From: CAZSNH01 sp052388455
Lineage (GTDB): Bacteria > Pseudomonadota > Alphaproteobacteria > Rhizobiales > Hyphomicrobiaceae
Direction of reading: 5' to 3'
Assembly (NCBI GenBank): GCA_052388455.1
Contig: JBQTIA010000084.1
Span: 1 to 27,157, forward strand
Length of the DNA: 27,157 bases
Shown piece by piece: positions 15,824 through 22,071 of the stretch. How positions within the stretch are numbered: position 1 is the first letter of the stretch; every line of letters begins with the position of its first letter. The translations under genes and the position numbers were made by a program. The notes beneath the pieces are model-generated. The model had not been told where the DNA came from and did not search any database. It worked only from the letters and a program-made list of their open reading frames with translations.

Positions 15824-16069
15824 ATGCTTCGTCTCATGTCGACCTGCGATCAGATCCGTCTTGAAGCGGCACGGCTCTCCGATGAGAAACAAGCCGCCAC
15901 ACTCGCGTTCATGCGCGCCTTGACGCGCCGATCGTTCTTCGAGACGGCGCCGCCCGAGGCCCTCGTAGCACTGGAGCGCGGTCTGGCGGAGATTGAAAAC
16001 GGGCAGACGATCGGCGGCGATGAGCTTTTCAAGTCGGTCGACCAGCAGCTGAAGCAGCTCGGTGTATGA
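15824..16069 (+). CDS. Probable antitoxin of a ParE/RelE-type module
   Basis: This small helical protein has 81 residues from the ATG at 15824, or 77 from the ATG at 15836 (MSTCDQI). Neither start has a clear ribosome site. I do not recognise a named DNA-binding motif, but the size, the C-terminal charged helix (GDELFKSVDQQLKQLGV) and the 4-base ATGA overlap with the downstream toxin frame are typical of type II antitoxins. The antitoxin should bind the toxin and, with it, the upstream repeats. The module separates mtnA from its likely partner aldolase, which suggests insertion. Confidence 0.65.
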   Translation: MLRLMSTCDQIRLEAARLSDEKQAATLAFMRALTRRSFFETAPPEALVALERGLAEIENGQTIGGDELFKSVDQQLKQLGV

Positions 16070-16358
16070 GGCGAAGCCGATTTTCCCTGTCGGCCGGTGC
16101 AGCTCTCCAACGACACATCGACGATTTGATCGCAGCCCATGCCCCATGGCGGCGTGCGCCCTCGAGCAGCGAGTGCGCCTTTTCATCGATGGCACGCTTT
16201 GCCAATTCCCGTTCATCGGCAAGCGGCTGCCTGGGCGCGATGTGTATGAGTGCTGGATACCGCGAACGCGCATCGTCGTTTGGTATAAAGTAGGGGACGA
16301 CGTCATCGAAATCGCGATGCTTTGGCATACGTCGCAGGATCGCTTTGCCGGCGAGTAG
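16066..16358 (+). pseudogene. ParE/RelE-family toxin, frameshifted
   Basis: The toxin begins at the ATG overlapping the antitoxin stop: MRRSRFSLSAGAALQRHIDD...IAAHAP is a normal ParE-like N-terminus. After the CCCC run at 16142-16145 this frame loses family resemblance, while the overlapping frame continues as AACALEQRVRLFIDG, FPFIGKRLPGRDVYECWIP, RIVVWYKVGDDVIEIAMLWH and ends at 16358, a good ParE C-terminus. Adding one C to the run restores a single protein of about 98 residues. The toxin is therefore inactivated by a one-base deletion, unless the run was misread in sequencing. ParE/RelE-type toxins poison gyrase or cleave mRNA on the ribosome; the subtype cannot be decided here. Confidence 0.75.
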
Positions 16359-16377
16359 GTGCAGCTCGGAATTGTTC

Positions 16378-17040
16378 ATGTCTGACATTCGCAAACCTGA
16401 GCAAACTGCCCGCCGCGCCGTCATCGCCACCGCGCTCGCTATGAGCCGGTCGGGATTGTCGCCCGGCCGCTCGGGCAACGTCTCGTGCCGGTTCGGCGAC
16501 GGGATGCTGATCACGCCGACTGGCATGGCCTATGAGGACCTCGAACCCAAAGACATCGTCGCCGTTGCTGCCGACGGCTCGGTCGGCGCGAAGCAGCGCA
16601 AGCCGTCGAGCGAGTGGCGGTTTCATCTCGCCGCCTACGCCGCGCGGCCGGACATGCAGGCGCTCGTGCACACGCACTCCCTGCACGCGACCGTGCTCGC
16701 CTGCGCGCACCGGAGCATACCGGCGTTCCACTACATGGTCGCGGTAGCCGGCGGGAAGGACATTCCACTTGTGCCCTACGCGACGTTCGGCACCGAGAAG
16801 CTGTCGCGTCTTGTGGCGGATGGCTTGCGGCATCGCCGGGCGATCCTGATGGCCAACCACGGGCAGCTTGCACTGGGCGAAACGCTCGCCGCCGCGCTGG
16901 AGCTGGCGCACGAGGTGGAGGTGCTCGCCGAGCAGTACTGCAAAGTGCTGATGCTCGGTCCGCCGCACACTCTGCCGGACAGTGAAATGGCCACGATCAT
17001 CGAGAAGTTCAAATCCTACGGGCAGAAGGGGCAGGGGTAG
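16378..17040 (+). CDS. Class II aldolase, fuculose-1-phosphate-aldolase-like (Ald2 candidate)
   Basis: This 220-residue zinc aldolase has the family signatures: SGNVSCRF (32-39), LITPTGM (44-50), the catalytic acid Glu79 in KPSSEWRFHL, the zinc ligands His98 and His100 in VHTHS and His161 in MANHGQLALG, and the tail region VEVLAEQY. It resembles FucA-type aldolases more than the related dehydratase MtnB. Close to mtnA, the likely substrate is 5-methylthioribulose-1-phosphate (and perhaps 5-deoxyribulose-1-phosphate), split to DHAP and methylthioacetaldehyde as by Ald2 of Rhodospirillum rubrum. The start at 16378 fits the family's N-terminus; a weak GGA site lies 9 bases upstream. It begins 19 bases after the broken toxin, so it may share the mtnA transcript. 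Confidence 0.85.
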   Translation: MSDIRKPEQTARRAVIATALAMSRSGLSPGRSGNVSCRFGDGMLITPTGMAYEDLEPKDIVAVAADGSVGAKQRKPSSEWRFHLAAYAARPDMQALVHTHSLHATVLACAHRSIPAFHYMVAVAGGKDIPLVPYATFGTEKLSRLVADGLRHRRAILMANHGQLALGETLAAALELAHEVEVLAEQYCKVLMLGPPHTLPDSEMATIIEKFKSYGQKGQG

Positions 17041-17138
17041 GGGCAAGATGTATGCGGGTGAACCGGTACGTCCGGTCTCGGGTTAGAAGCGGTGGTCGTG
17101 ACGTCGGGGGATGTGGTGCGAGATAACCCGGAGCGGAC

Positions 17139-17166
17139 TTGGCGCGGATGCGAACTCGGGTAGACT
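17139..17166 (+). promoter_or_regulatory. Weak candidate promoter for the GST-like gene
   Basis: TTGGCG (17139-17144) and TAGACT (17161-17166) are 16 bases apart. Transcription would start almost at the ATG (17176), giving a leaderless mRNA, which would agree with the lack of a ribosome site. Confidence 0.22.
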
Positions 17167-17175
17167 TGATAAATC

Positions 17176-17823
17176 ATGCCGAGCAAACTGATCATCTGGA
17201 CTTTGGACTGGGTCCCTGAGGGCCCGCGCGGGTTCGTGCGAGACCTGCGGCTGCGGTGGGCGGCGGAGGAAGCTGGCTTGTCGTATGAAGTGCGCACCGT
17301 GCCCTTCAACGGTCGGGAGACCAATCATCTCGACCGCCAGCCGTTTGGACAGGTGCCATTCCTGACCGATGGCGAAGTCACGATGTTCGAGAGCGGTGCC
17401 GGCTTGCTGCATTTGGCTCGTCGCAGCGAGGCATTGATGCCGCGCAATCCCGTGGGTGAAGCGGAAACGCTGCAGTGGACGGTGGCCGCACTCAACTCAA
17501 TTGAGATGATCACTGTGCCGTGGTGGTTCCTGACAATTTCAGGTCGGGCTGACAACGGCCTGGTCGGCTGGATGAACCAACGGCTTGCCCACATTGAGCG
17601 GGTGCTGAGCGGGCGACAATGGTTCGCGGCAAATCGCTTTACTGTCGCGGACCTGCTGATGGCCGATGTGCTGCGCGTCTCCCTTGTTCGCGCTCATGGC
17701 GATCGTCCAGCAACCGAGGCCTACATCACACGCCTTACTGAGCGCCCGGCCTTCCGCAAGGCCCATGCCGACCAGATGGCGCATTTTTCGGCTGCTGACA
17801 AAGCGCGGACGAAGCTCAAATAG
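17176..17823 (+). CDS. Glutathione S-transferase family protein
   Basis: This 215-residue cytoplasmic protein has the two-part GST layout. The thioredoxin-like domain (1-85) shows the cis-proline loop GQVPFL (58-63) and the glutathione gamma-glutamyl contact ES (Glu72-Ser73) in MFESGAGLLHLARR. The helical domain (95-205) has the conserved N-capping motif in RFTVADLLMADVLR. The usual catalytic Ser/Tyr/Cys near residue 10 is not obvious (WTLDWVPEGPR), so the reaction is uncertain; detoxifying conjugation is the family default. No ribosome site is seen before the ATG. It converges with the DUF3297 gene across the palindromic element at 17866-17971. Confidence 0.85.
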   Translation: MPSKLIIWTLDWVPEGPRGFVRDLRLRWAAEEAGLSYEVRTVPFNGRETNHLDRQPFGQVPFLTDGEVTMFESGAGLLHLARRSEALMPRNPVGEAETLQWTVAALNSIEMITVPWWFLTISGRADNGLVGWMNQRLAHIERVLSGRQWFAANRFTVADLLMADVLRVSLVRAHGDRPATEAYITRLTERPAFRKAHADQMAHFSAADKARTKLK

Positions 17824-17865
17824 CGGACCGCGCAACCGGCAAAGCCTCGCTTGCTTAGTAGGTCT

Positions 17866-17971
17866 TAGGTCGGACTGAGCGACGCTTGTCACGAAGTCCG
17901 ACGGCGGAGCCGAAAACAAGCTGTCGGACTTCGCCTCGATCGATTGCGCTTGCGTCGCTCAGTCCGACCTA
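17866..17971. repeat. Nested palindromic element (REP/MITE-like)
   Basis: Outer arms 17866-17885 and 17952-17971 are a perfect 20-base inverted repeat; inner arms 17892-17902 and 17923-17933 are a perfect 11-base one. The core GTCGGACT occurs four times in alternating orientation (17869, 17895, 17923, 17961). It lies between the convergent GST-like and DUF3297 genes and may serve as a two-way terminator. Its right end CCTA supplies the TAG stop of the DUF3297 gene. Confidence 0.85.
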
Positions 17972-18232
17972 TGATGCTTTGTCCTGCAGAAACGGCTCGA
18001 CCTTGCCTTTGAGTTTCAAGGTCATCTGCTTGCCCTGGCGGTCGCGGGTGTTGCCGGCGGCGACGCGGACCCAGCCTTCGCTGACGCAATATTCCTCGAT
18101 GTTGGTTTTCTCGACACCGTTGAAGCGGATGCCGACACCGCGCGTCAGCAGCGCTTCGTCGTAATACGGGCTCGCCGGATCGACGGAAAGGCGATCGGGA
18201 AGCACTGTCTCGTCGGTAATTTTTTCGGTCAT
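17969..18232 (-). CDS. DUF3297 family protein
   Basis: This 87-residue soluble protein contains the conserved DUF3297 core: PDRLSVDPASPYYDEALL (12-29), RGVGIRFNGVEKTNIEEYC (31-49), SEGWVRV and LKLKGKVEPF. The function of the family is unknown. The start at 18232 has GGGAG 9 bases upstream; longer in-frame sequence overlaps ychF and is not protein-like. It follows ychF by 19 bases and probably shares its mRNA. The stop codon lies in the outer arm of the palindromic element, so the last residues may have been altered when the element arrived. Confidence 0.88.
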   Translation of the reverse strand: MTEKITDETVLPDRLSVDPASPYYDEALLTRGVGIRFNGVEKTNIEEYCVSEGWVRVAAGNTRDRQGKQMTLKLKGKVEPFLQDKAS

Positions 18233-18251
18233 CGCAGCGAACTCCCTGCAC

Positions 18252-19349
18252 TCAATTCGCAAAGCGGAAATGCATGACGTCGCCGTCTTTGACGACGTAC
18301 TCCTTGCCTTCGAGCCGCATCTTGCCGGCATCCTTGGCGCCGACTTCGCCGCCGAGTGCCATATAGTCTCCATAGGCGATGGTTTCGGCGCGGATGAAGC
18401 CCTTTTCGAAGTCGGTGTGAATGACGCCGGCTGCCTGCGGCGCCTTGGAGCCCTTGGCGACCGTCCAGGCCCGCGCTTCCTTTGGGCCGACCGTGAAATA
18501 GGTAATGAGGCCGAGCAGCTTGTAGCCTTCACGGATGAGGCGGTTGAGTCCCGGCTCGTCGAGGCCCATGTCGGAGAGGAAGGCGGTGCGATCCTCGGCC
18601 GCGAGGCCGGCGAACTCGCTCTCGATCTTGGCCGATATGACGACGCAGCCGGCGCCTTCCGCTTTCGCGCGCTCCATCACCTTGGCGGCGTAGGCGTTGC
18701 CGTTGGCGGCCGAGCCTTCGTCGACGTTGCAGACGTAGAGCACCGGCTTGGCGGTCAGCAGTTGCAGTGCGCGGTAAGCCGGCTCCTCCTCCGGCGTCAG
18801 CTTGGCGAGGCGGGCGGGCTTGCCTTCGCGCAGCAGATTGAGCGCCTTCTCGTAGAGCGCGAATTGCGCCTTCGCCTCCTTGTCGCCGGCCCGCGCCTTT
18901 TTCTCGATGGCGCCGGCGCGCTTTTCCACGCTGTCGAGGTCGGCGAGCATCAGTTCGGTCTCGACGGTCTCGGCGTCGGCAACCGGATCGATGCGGTTCT
19001 CGACATGGGTAATGTCGTCGTCCTCGAAGCAGCGGACGACGTAAGCGACCGCGTCGACCTCGCGGATGTGAGAGAGGAACTGATTGCCGAGGCCCTCGCC
19101 CTTGGAGGCGCCGCGCACGAGGCCGGCGATGTCGACGAAGGTCAGCCGCGTCGGGATGATCTGTGCCGATTTGCCGATGCGCGCGAGGTTGTCGAGCCGT
19201 TCGTCCGGCACGCCCACTTCGCCGACGTTGGGCTCGATGGTGCAGAAGGGATAGTTGGCCGCCTCCGCCGCGGCCGTCTGCGTCAGCGCATTGAAGAGCG
19301 TGGATTTGCCGACGTTCGGCAGCCCCACGATGCCGCATTTGAAGCCCAT
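18252..19349 (-). CDS. ychF: Obg-like ATPase YchF
   Basis: This 365-residue cytoplasmic P-loop protein of the YchF/OLA1 family binds ribosomes and influences stress responses. The P-loop is GLPNVGKST (9-17) and the G3 motif is DIAGLV. The G4 position reads NVDE instead of NKxD, the change that makes YchF prefer ATP to GTP. A coiled-coil/helical insert (about 130-200) is followed by the C-terminal TGS-like domain ending in VKDGDVMHFRFAN. Length is normal. AAGGA lies 8 bases before the ATG, and only four bases separate pth stop and ychF start, so the two are one operon. Confidence 0.96.
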   Translation of the reverse strand: MGFKCGIVGLPNVGKSTLFNALTQTAAAEAANYPFCTIEPNVGEVGVPDERLDNLARIGKSAQIIPTRLTFVDIAGLVRGASKGEGLGNQFLSHIREVDAVAYVVRCFEDDDITHVENRIDPVADAETVETELMLADLDSVEKRAGAIEKKARAGDKEAKAQFALYEKALNLLREGKPARLAKLTPEEEPAYRALQLLTAKPVLYVCNVDEGSAANGNAYAAKVMERAKAEGAGCVVISAKIESEFAGLAAEDRTAFLSDMGLDEPGLNRLIREGYKLLGLITYFTVGPKEARAWTVAKGSKAPQAAGVIHTDFEKGFIRAETIAYGDYMALGGEVGAKDAGKMRLEGKEYVVKDGDVMHFRFAN

Positions 19350-19353
19350 CGAT

Positions 19354-20112
19354 CTAGTCCTTGCTCTTTTGCCGGCCCGCGAGCCACTTTTTCAAATTCT
19401 CGGCGATGGCCGACTGGCTTTTGCTTTGGCGTTCGCCGGCGGGGTGTTTCGATGAGCGTTGTTCGGAGTTGGTCCCAGCGGCTCTCTCCGTCGACTCGGC
19501 CGAGGACTTCCGTGCGAGTGTCAGACCCTCCGGGTCTGACACCGTCGAGCCGAGTTCGCGCGCCACGTCCGTCAGAAACCGCGCCTGATCGCTCTTGGCG
19601 AGGCGCGGCGCCGACTTGGCAATCGCGTCGAGCAGCGGATCGAGCCATGCGGCGTCGGCCTTGGCGAAATCGTTCAGCACCCAGCGGGCAACAAGCTCCT
19701 TCTGTCCCGGGTGGCCGACACCGATGCGCACGCGCACATAGTCGTTGCCGAGATGGGCCGAGATGGAGCGCAGACCATTGTGGCCGGCGTTGCCGCCGCC
19801 GGTTTTTACCTTGAGCTTGCCGGGCGCCAGATCGATCTCATCATAAAAGACGACGATGTCGCTCTCCGGAATTTTCAGGAAATGCGCTGCCTCGCCGACC
19901 GCGCGACCGCTCTCGTTCATGTACGTCTGCGGCTTCAACAGTGTGATGCGCTCGCCCGCGATCTCGCCTTCGCAGGCCAGCGCCTGAAACTTCTTTTTCC
20001 ACGGCGCGCAGCCGTGCGCGCTCGCGATCCGGTCGACGCAGAGGAAGCCGACGTTGTGCCGGTTGCGCGCGTACTCGCTGCCGGGATTTCCCAGACCGAC
20101 GAACAGTTTCAT
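19354..20112 (-). CDS. pth: Peptidyl-tRNA hydrolase with C-terminal extension
   Basis: This 252-residue enzyme releases tRNA from peptidyl-tRNAs that drop off the ribosome. Key residues are present: Asn9, His19 in NRHNVGF, Asn66 in QTYMNESG, Asp91 in FYDEIDL and Asn112 in GGGNAGHNGLRS. The catalytic core ends near residue 187, the usual length. The remaining 65 residues are an extra Ser/Lys/Glu-rich, probably disordered tail ending in LKKWLAGRQKSKD. The start of that tail is encoded by a perfect 11-base-pair palindrome (19518-19542). The gene sits between rplY and ychF, a common alphaproteobacterial order, with a repeat-filled gap upstream. Confidence 0.96.
   Translation of the reverse strand: MKLFVGLGNPGSEYARNRHNVGFLCVDRIASAHGCAPWKKKFQALACEGEIAGERITLLKPQTYMNESGRAVGEAAHFLKIPESDIVVFYDEIDLAPGKLKVKTGGGNAGHNGLRSISAHLGNDYVRVRIGVGHPGQKELVARWVLNDFAKADAAWLDPLLDAIAKSAPRLAKSDQARFLTDVARELGSTVSDPEGLTLARKSSAESTERAAGTNSEQRSSKHPAGERQSKSQSAIAENLKKWLAGRQKSKD
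19518..19542. repeat. Palindrome inside the pth coding sequence
   Basis: Eleven bases (19518-19528, GTGTCAGACCC) are the perfect reverse complement of 19532-19542 around a 3-base loop. The sequence encodes residues 191-198 of Pth at the junction between core and extra tail. No T-run follows, so it is not an intrinsic terminator. It looks like a small palindromic element inserted in frame. Confidence 0.8.
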
Positions 20113-20120
20113 CCGAGACC

Positions 20121-20260
20121 GTCATCCTCGGGCTCGGCCCGAGGACCCAACGTGCCACAAAGGGGATAGCGAGATCAGTGCGTCGGCGCTTGCGTCCGTG
20201 CAGGATTGGCGAAGCGGAACTCGCCGGACCATGGATCCTCGGGACAAGCCCGAGGATGAC
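20121..20260. repeat. Pair of inverted palindromic repeats between rplY and pth
   Basis: Two 29-base units, 20121-20149 and 20232-20260, are inverted copies matching at about 25 positions. Each is itself a hairpin with CCTCGGG/CCCGAGG arms. The arrangement resembles paired REP elements (BIME) common between genes in Hyphomicrobiales. They lie in the untranslated stretch of the rplY-pth transcript and could affect mRNA stability or read-through. Confidence 0.85.
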
Positions 20261-20266
20261 TGCGCA

Positions 20267-20290
20267 AGGAGGCCGGAGACCCGGCCTCCT
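20267..20290 (-). terminator. Hairpin just after the rplY stop
   Basis: A perfect 10-base-pair AGGAGGCCGG stem with a 4-base loop lies 7 bases past the rplY stop codon. No T-run follows, so it may reduce rather than end transcription into pth, or protect the mRNA end. Confidence 0.4.
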
Positions 20291-20297
20291 CTGCTCG

Positions 20298-21086
20298 TCA
20301 CTTCTTCTTCGCGGCCGGTGCGGCGGCCGGAGCCTTGCCACCGGCGGCCGGAGCTTTGCCACCTGCGGCAGGAGCGCCAGCCTTGCCACCTGCGGCAGGA
20401 GCGGCGGCCTTGCCACCGGCTGCGGGAGCCGCGGCCTTGGCGTCGCCGGCAGCCGGTGCGGCACCCGGCGCTGCGGCGCCGTCGGTCGCTGCGGCTGTCG
20501 CTTCTGCTTCCTCTTCCTTCTTGGCACCGGCGATCGTTGCCACCGTGAAGTCGCGGCCCTGGATGACCGTCTTGATACCGTTCGGCATGGCGATGGAGGA
20601 GATGTGGATCGAGCGGCCGATGTCGAGGCCTTCGAGGTTGATCTCGAAGAACTGCGGAATGCGGTCGTAGGGGCAGTAGATCTCGATCTCGTGGCGCACG
20701 ACGTTCAAGACGCCGCCGCGCTTCAGGCCCGGTGAGAGGCCCTCGTTGACGAAGCGGACCGGAACGGCGACCTTGATGATACCGTCCTTGCCGATGCGCA
20801 GGAAATCGACATGCAGCGGCAGATCCTTGACCGGATCGACCTGCACCTCGCGCGGGATGACGCGGGTTTTCTTGCCTTCGACATCGAGATCGATGACCGT
20901 AGCGGTGAAGTGGCCCTTCAGGACCTGCCGCCACAGATCGTGGTAATCGAGGTTGATGGTCTCGGCGGGGCGGGCGTCGCCGTAGATGACGGCGGGAACT
21001 TTCTGATCGCGGCGGCTCTGGCGTGCGGCCCCCTTGCCGGCACGTGGGCGCACCGTGGCTTTGATCTGGACGATCTCGCTAGCCAT
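20298..21086 (-). CDS. rplY: 50S ribosomal protein L25 (TL5/Ctc type)
   Basis: This 262-residue protein binds 5S rRNA in the large subunit. The N-terminal L25 domain (1-95: GKGAARQSRR, PAVIYGD, DPVKDLPLHVDF) is followed by the C-terminal beta domain of the long Ctc/TL5 form (96-186: VPVRFVNE, GGVLNVVRHEIEIYCP, IPQFFEINLEGLDIG). Residues 187-262 are an extra Ala/Pro/Gly/Lys-rich tail with repeats of APAAGGKA ending in KKK. The start at 21086 has GGAG 6-7 bases upstream and matches the family's N-terminus; upstream in-frame residues lie in the leader. A good promoter lies at 21189-21217. It heads the rplY-pth-ychF-DUF3297 run. Confidence 0.95.
   Translation of the reverse strand: MASEIVQIKATVRPRAGKGAARQSRRDQKVPAVIYGDARPAETINLDYHDLWRQVLKGHFTATVIDLDVEGKKTRVIPREVQVDPVKDLPLHVDFLRIGKDGIIKVAVPVRFVNEGLSPGLKRGGVLNVVRHEIEIYCPYDRIPQFFEINLEGLDIGRSIHISSIAMPNGIKTVIQGRDFTVATIAGAKKEEEAEATAAATDGAAAPGAAPAAGDAKAAAPAAGGKAAAPAAGGKAGAPAAGGKAPAAGGKAPAAAPAAKKK
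20356..20409. repeat. 27-base tandem repeat in the rplY tail
   Basis: Bases 20356-20382 and 20383-20409 are two copies differing at 2 of 27 positions. Related shorter units on both sides encode the APAAGGKA repeats. The length is a multiple of three, so copy number could change without a frameshift. Confidence 0.8.
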
Positions 21087-21188
21087 GGTTTTCTCCAATG
21101 AAAATAGGGCCTTGATGAGGCCCATGTCTCCGCTCCCGGCCTCCAAGGGTGCCGTGCGGTCTCTCTTGCGTCATGCTTGAGATGCGGC

Positions 21189-21217
21189 CTTATAGAGGGG
21201 CCGATGGTGAAACGCAA
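21189..21217 (-). promoter_or_regulatory. Sigma-70 promoter for rplY
   Basis: On the minus strand TTGCGT (21217-21212) and TATAAG (21194-21189) are 17 bases apart. The -10 matches 5 of 6 consensus bases. Transcription would start near 21182, giving a leader of about 95 bases before the rplY ATG. Confidence 0.6.
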
Positions 21218-21309
21218 TGCGGCCCAACTGGATAGGCCGCCGCGTGGCGGTTGGCTCCGCGAGCCGCGCGGGCGGGTGGCGATCGGCTCGGTATAGGGTG
21301 CGAACGGCC

Positions 21310-22038
21310 ATGTCGGTGATGCGAATGTCGATGCGAGTTTCCCGATCAGTCGCAGCTGCCTGTGCAGCAGCAACTTTGGCGGGGGCTTCGGCCGAGGCGA
21401 TGGACGTGAACGTCGTCGGCGATCAGGTGATCCTCTCCGGTCCGGTCGTAGACGGGGATCTGCCGAAAATCCGGCGCGCCATCGAAGGCGGCTCGGGGAT
21501 TACGACGGTCATCCTGCGCAACTCACCCGGCGGGCATCCCTGGACAGGGTTTCGTGTCGGGGAACTGATCCGCAAGCGAAAGCTCACCACGGCGGTGTCG
21601 GGCTACTGCTACTCTTCCTGCTCGCGGATGTATCTCGGCGGAACGCGGCGCATCTTCACCGACGACTTCCCTGCGGAGGCGACCGACATCGGGTTTCACG
21701 GCCACTACAAGCGCGATGGCAGCCTCGACACCGAGCTGATGAAAAAGACCGGCTTGCGCGACTGGATCGTCAAGTTCCTCGACGGCAAGGCCGACGAGGC
21801 GCTGGTCGACCGCTGGGTCAACATCCCGACGAACGGAGGCCTCATTCATTTCTACAATCCGGCGCTGGTCCGGCGGGGCGGGGCGTCGACATTCTTCTGC
21901 TCGGGGAAGGAACCGAGGTCGCAGCGACCCTTCGGCTGTGAGGCGATAGCCAAATCGGCGCTCGATCTCGGCGTCTCGACGGCGACCGACATAATTCGCA
22001 GCCGCGACAGGGCAGAGACCACGGCACCCGCGCCGTGA
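21310..22038 (+). CDS. Periplasmic ClpP-like protein (COG3904-like)
   Basis: This 242-residue protein has a signal peptide (1-30, ending ASAEA) and a crotonase/ClpP-like fold. Visible motifs are VILRNSPGGHPWTGFRVGEL (67-86), with the SPGG loop that in ClpP and SppA forms the oxyanion hole, and GYCYSSCSRMYLGG (98-111), where the nucleophilic serine of related proteins lies; Ser102 is the best candidate. GFHGHY (128-133) holds a possible catalytic His130. The Cys100-Cys104 pair could form a disulfide, as expected outside the cytoplasm. It may be a periplasmic protease, but activity is unproven. The start at 21310 is chosen for the signal peptide and a GGGTG site; several other ATGs follow within 8 codons. 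It converges on the large cysteine-repeat gene. Confidence 0.75.
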   Translation: MSVMRMSMRVSRSVAAACAAATLAGASAEAMDVNVVGDQVILSGPVVDGDLPKIRRAIEGGSGITTVILRNSPGGHPWTGFRVGELIRKRKLTTAVSGYCYSSCSRMYLGGTRRIFTDDFPAEATDIGFHGHYKRDGSLDTELMKKTGLRDWIVKFLDGKADEALVDRWVNIPTNGGLIHFYNPALVRRGGASTFFCSGKEPRSQRPFGCEAIAKSALDLGVSTATDIIRSRDRAETTAPAP

Positions 22039-22049
22039 TCTCCCGCTGC

Positions 22050-22071
22050 CGAAGCGCGCGTCACCGCTTCG
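22050..22071. terminator. Hairpin between convergent genes
   Basis: A perfect 7-base-pair stem (CGAAGCG/CGCTTCG) with an 8-base loop spans the stop codon of the 22061-25378 gene, just past the ClpP-like gene. No T-run is present, so its role in ending transcription is uncertain. Confidence 0.3.

Noticed and set aside
16138..16150. Programmed ribosomal frameshift in the toxin gene
   Set aside because: No standard slippery heptamer or downstream stimulatory structure was recognised; a deletion in a C-run is simpler.
16378..17040. Annotation as MtnB dehydratase
   Set aside because: Class II aldolase family members overlap, but the KPSSEWRFHL, HYMVAVAGG and PYATFGT segments match FucA-type aldolases better than MtnB.
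19518..19542. Transcription terminator inside pth
   Set aside because: There is no U-tract, it lies in coding sequence and ychF follows closely in the same operon.
18270..19814. 514-codon plus-strand frame opposite ychF and pth
   Set aside because: It is the mirror of two unmistakable housekeeping genes.
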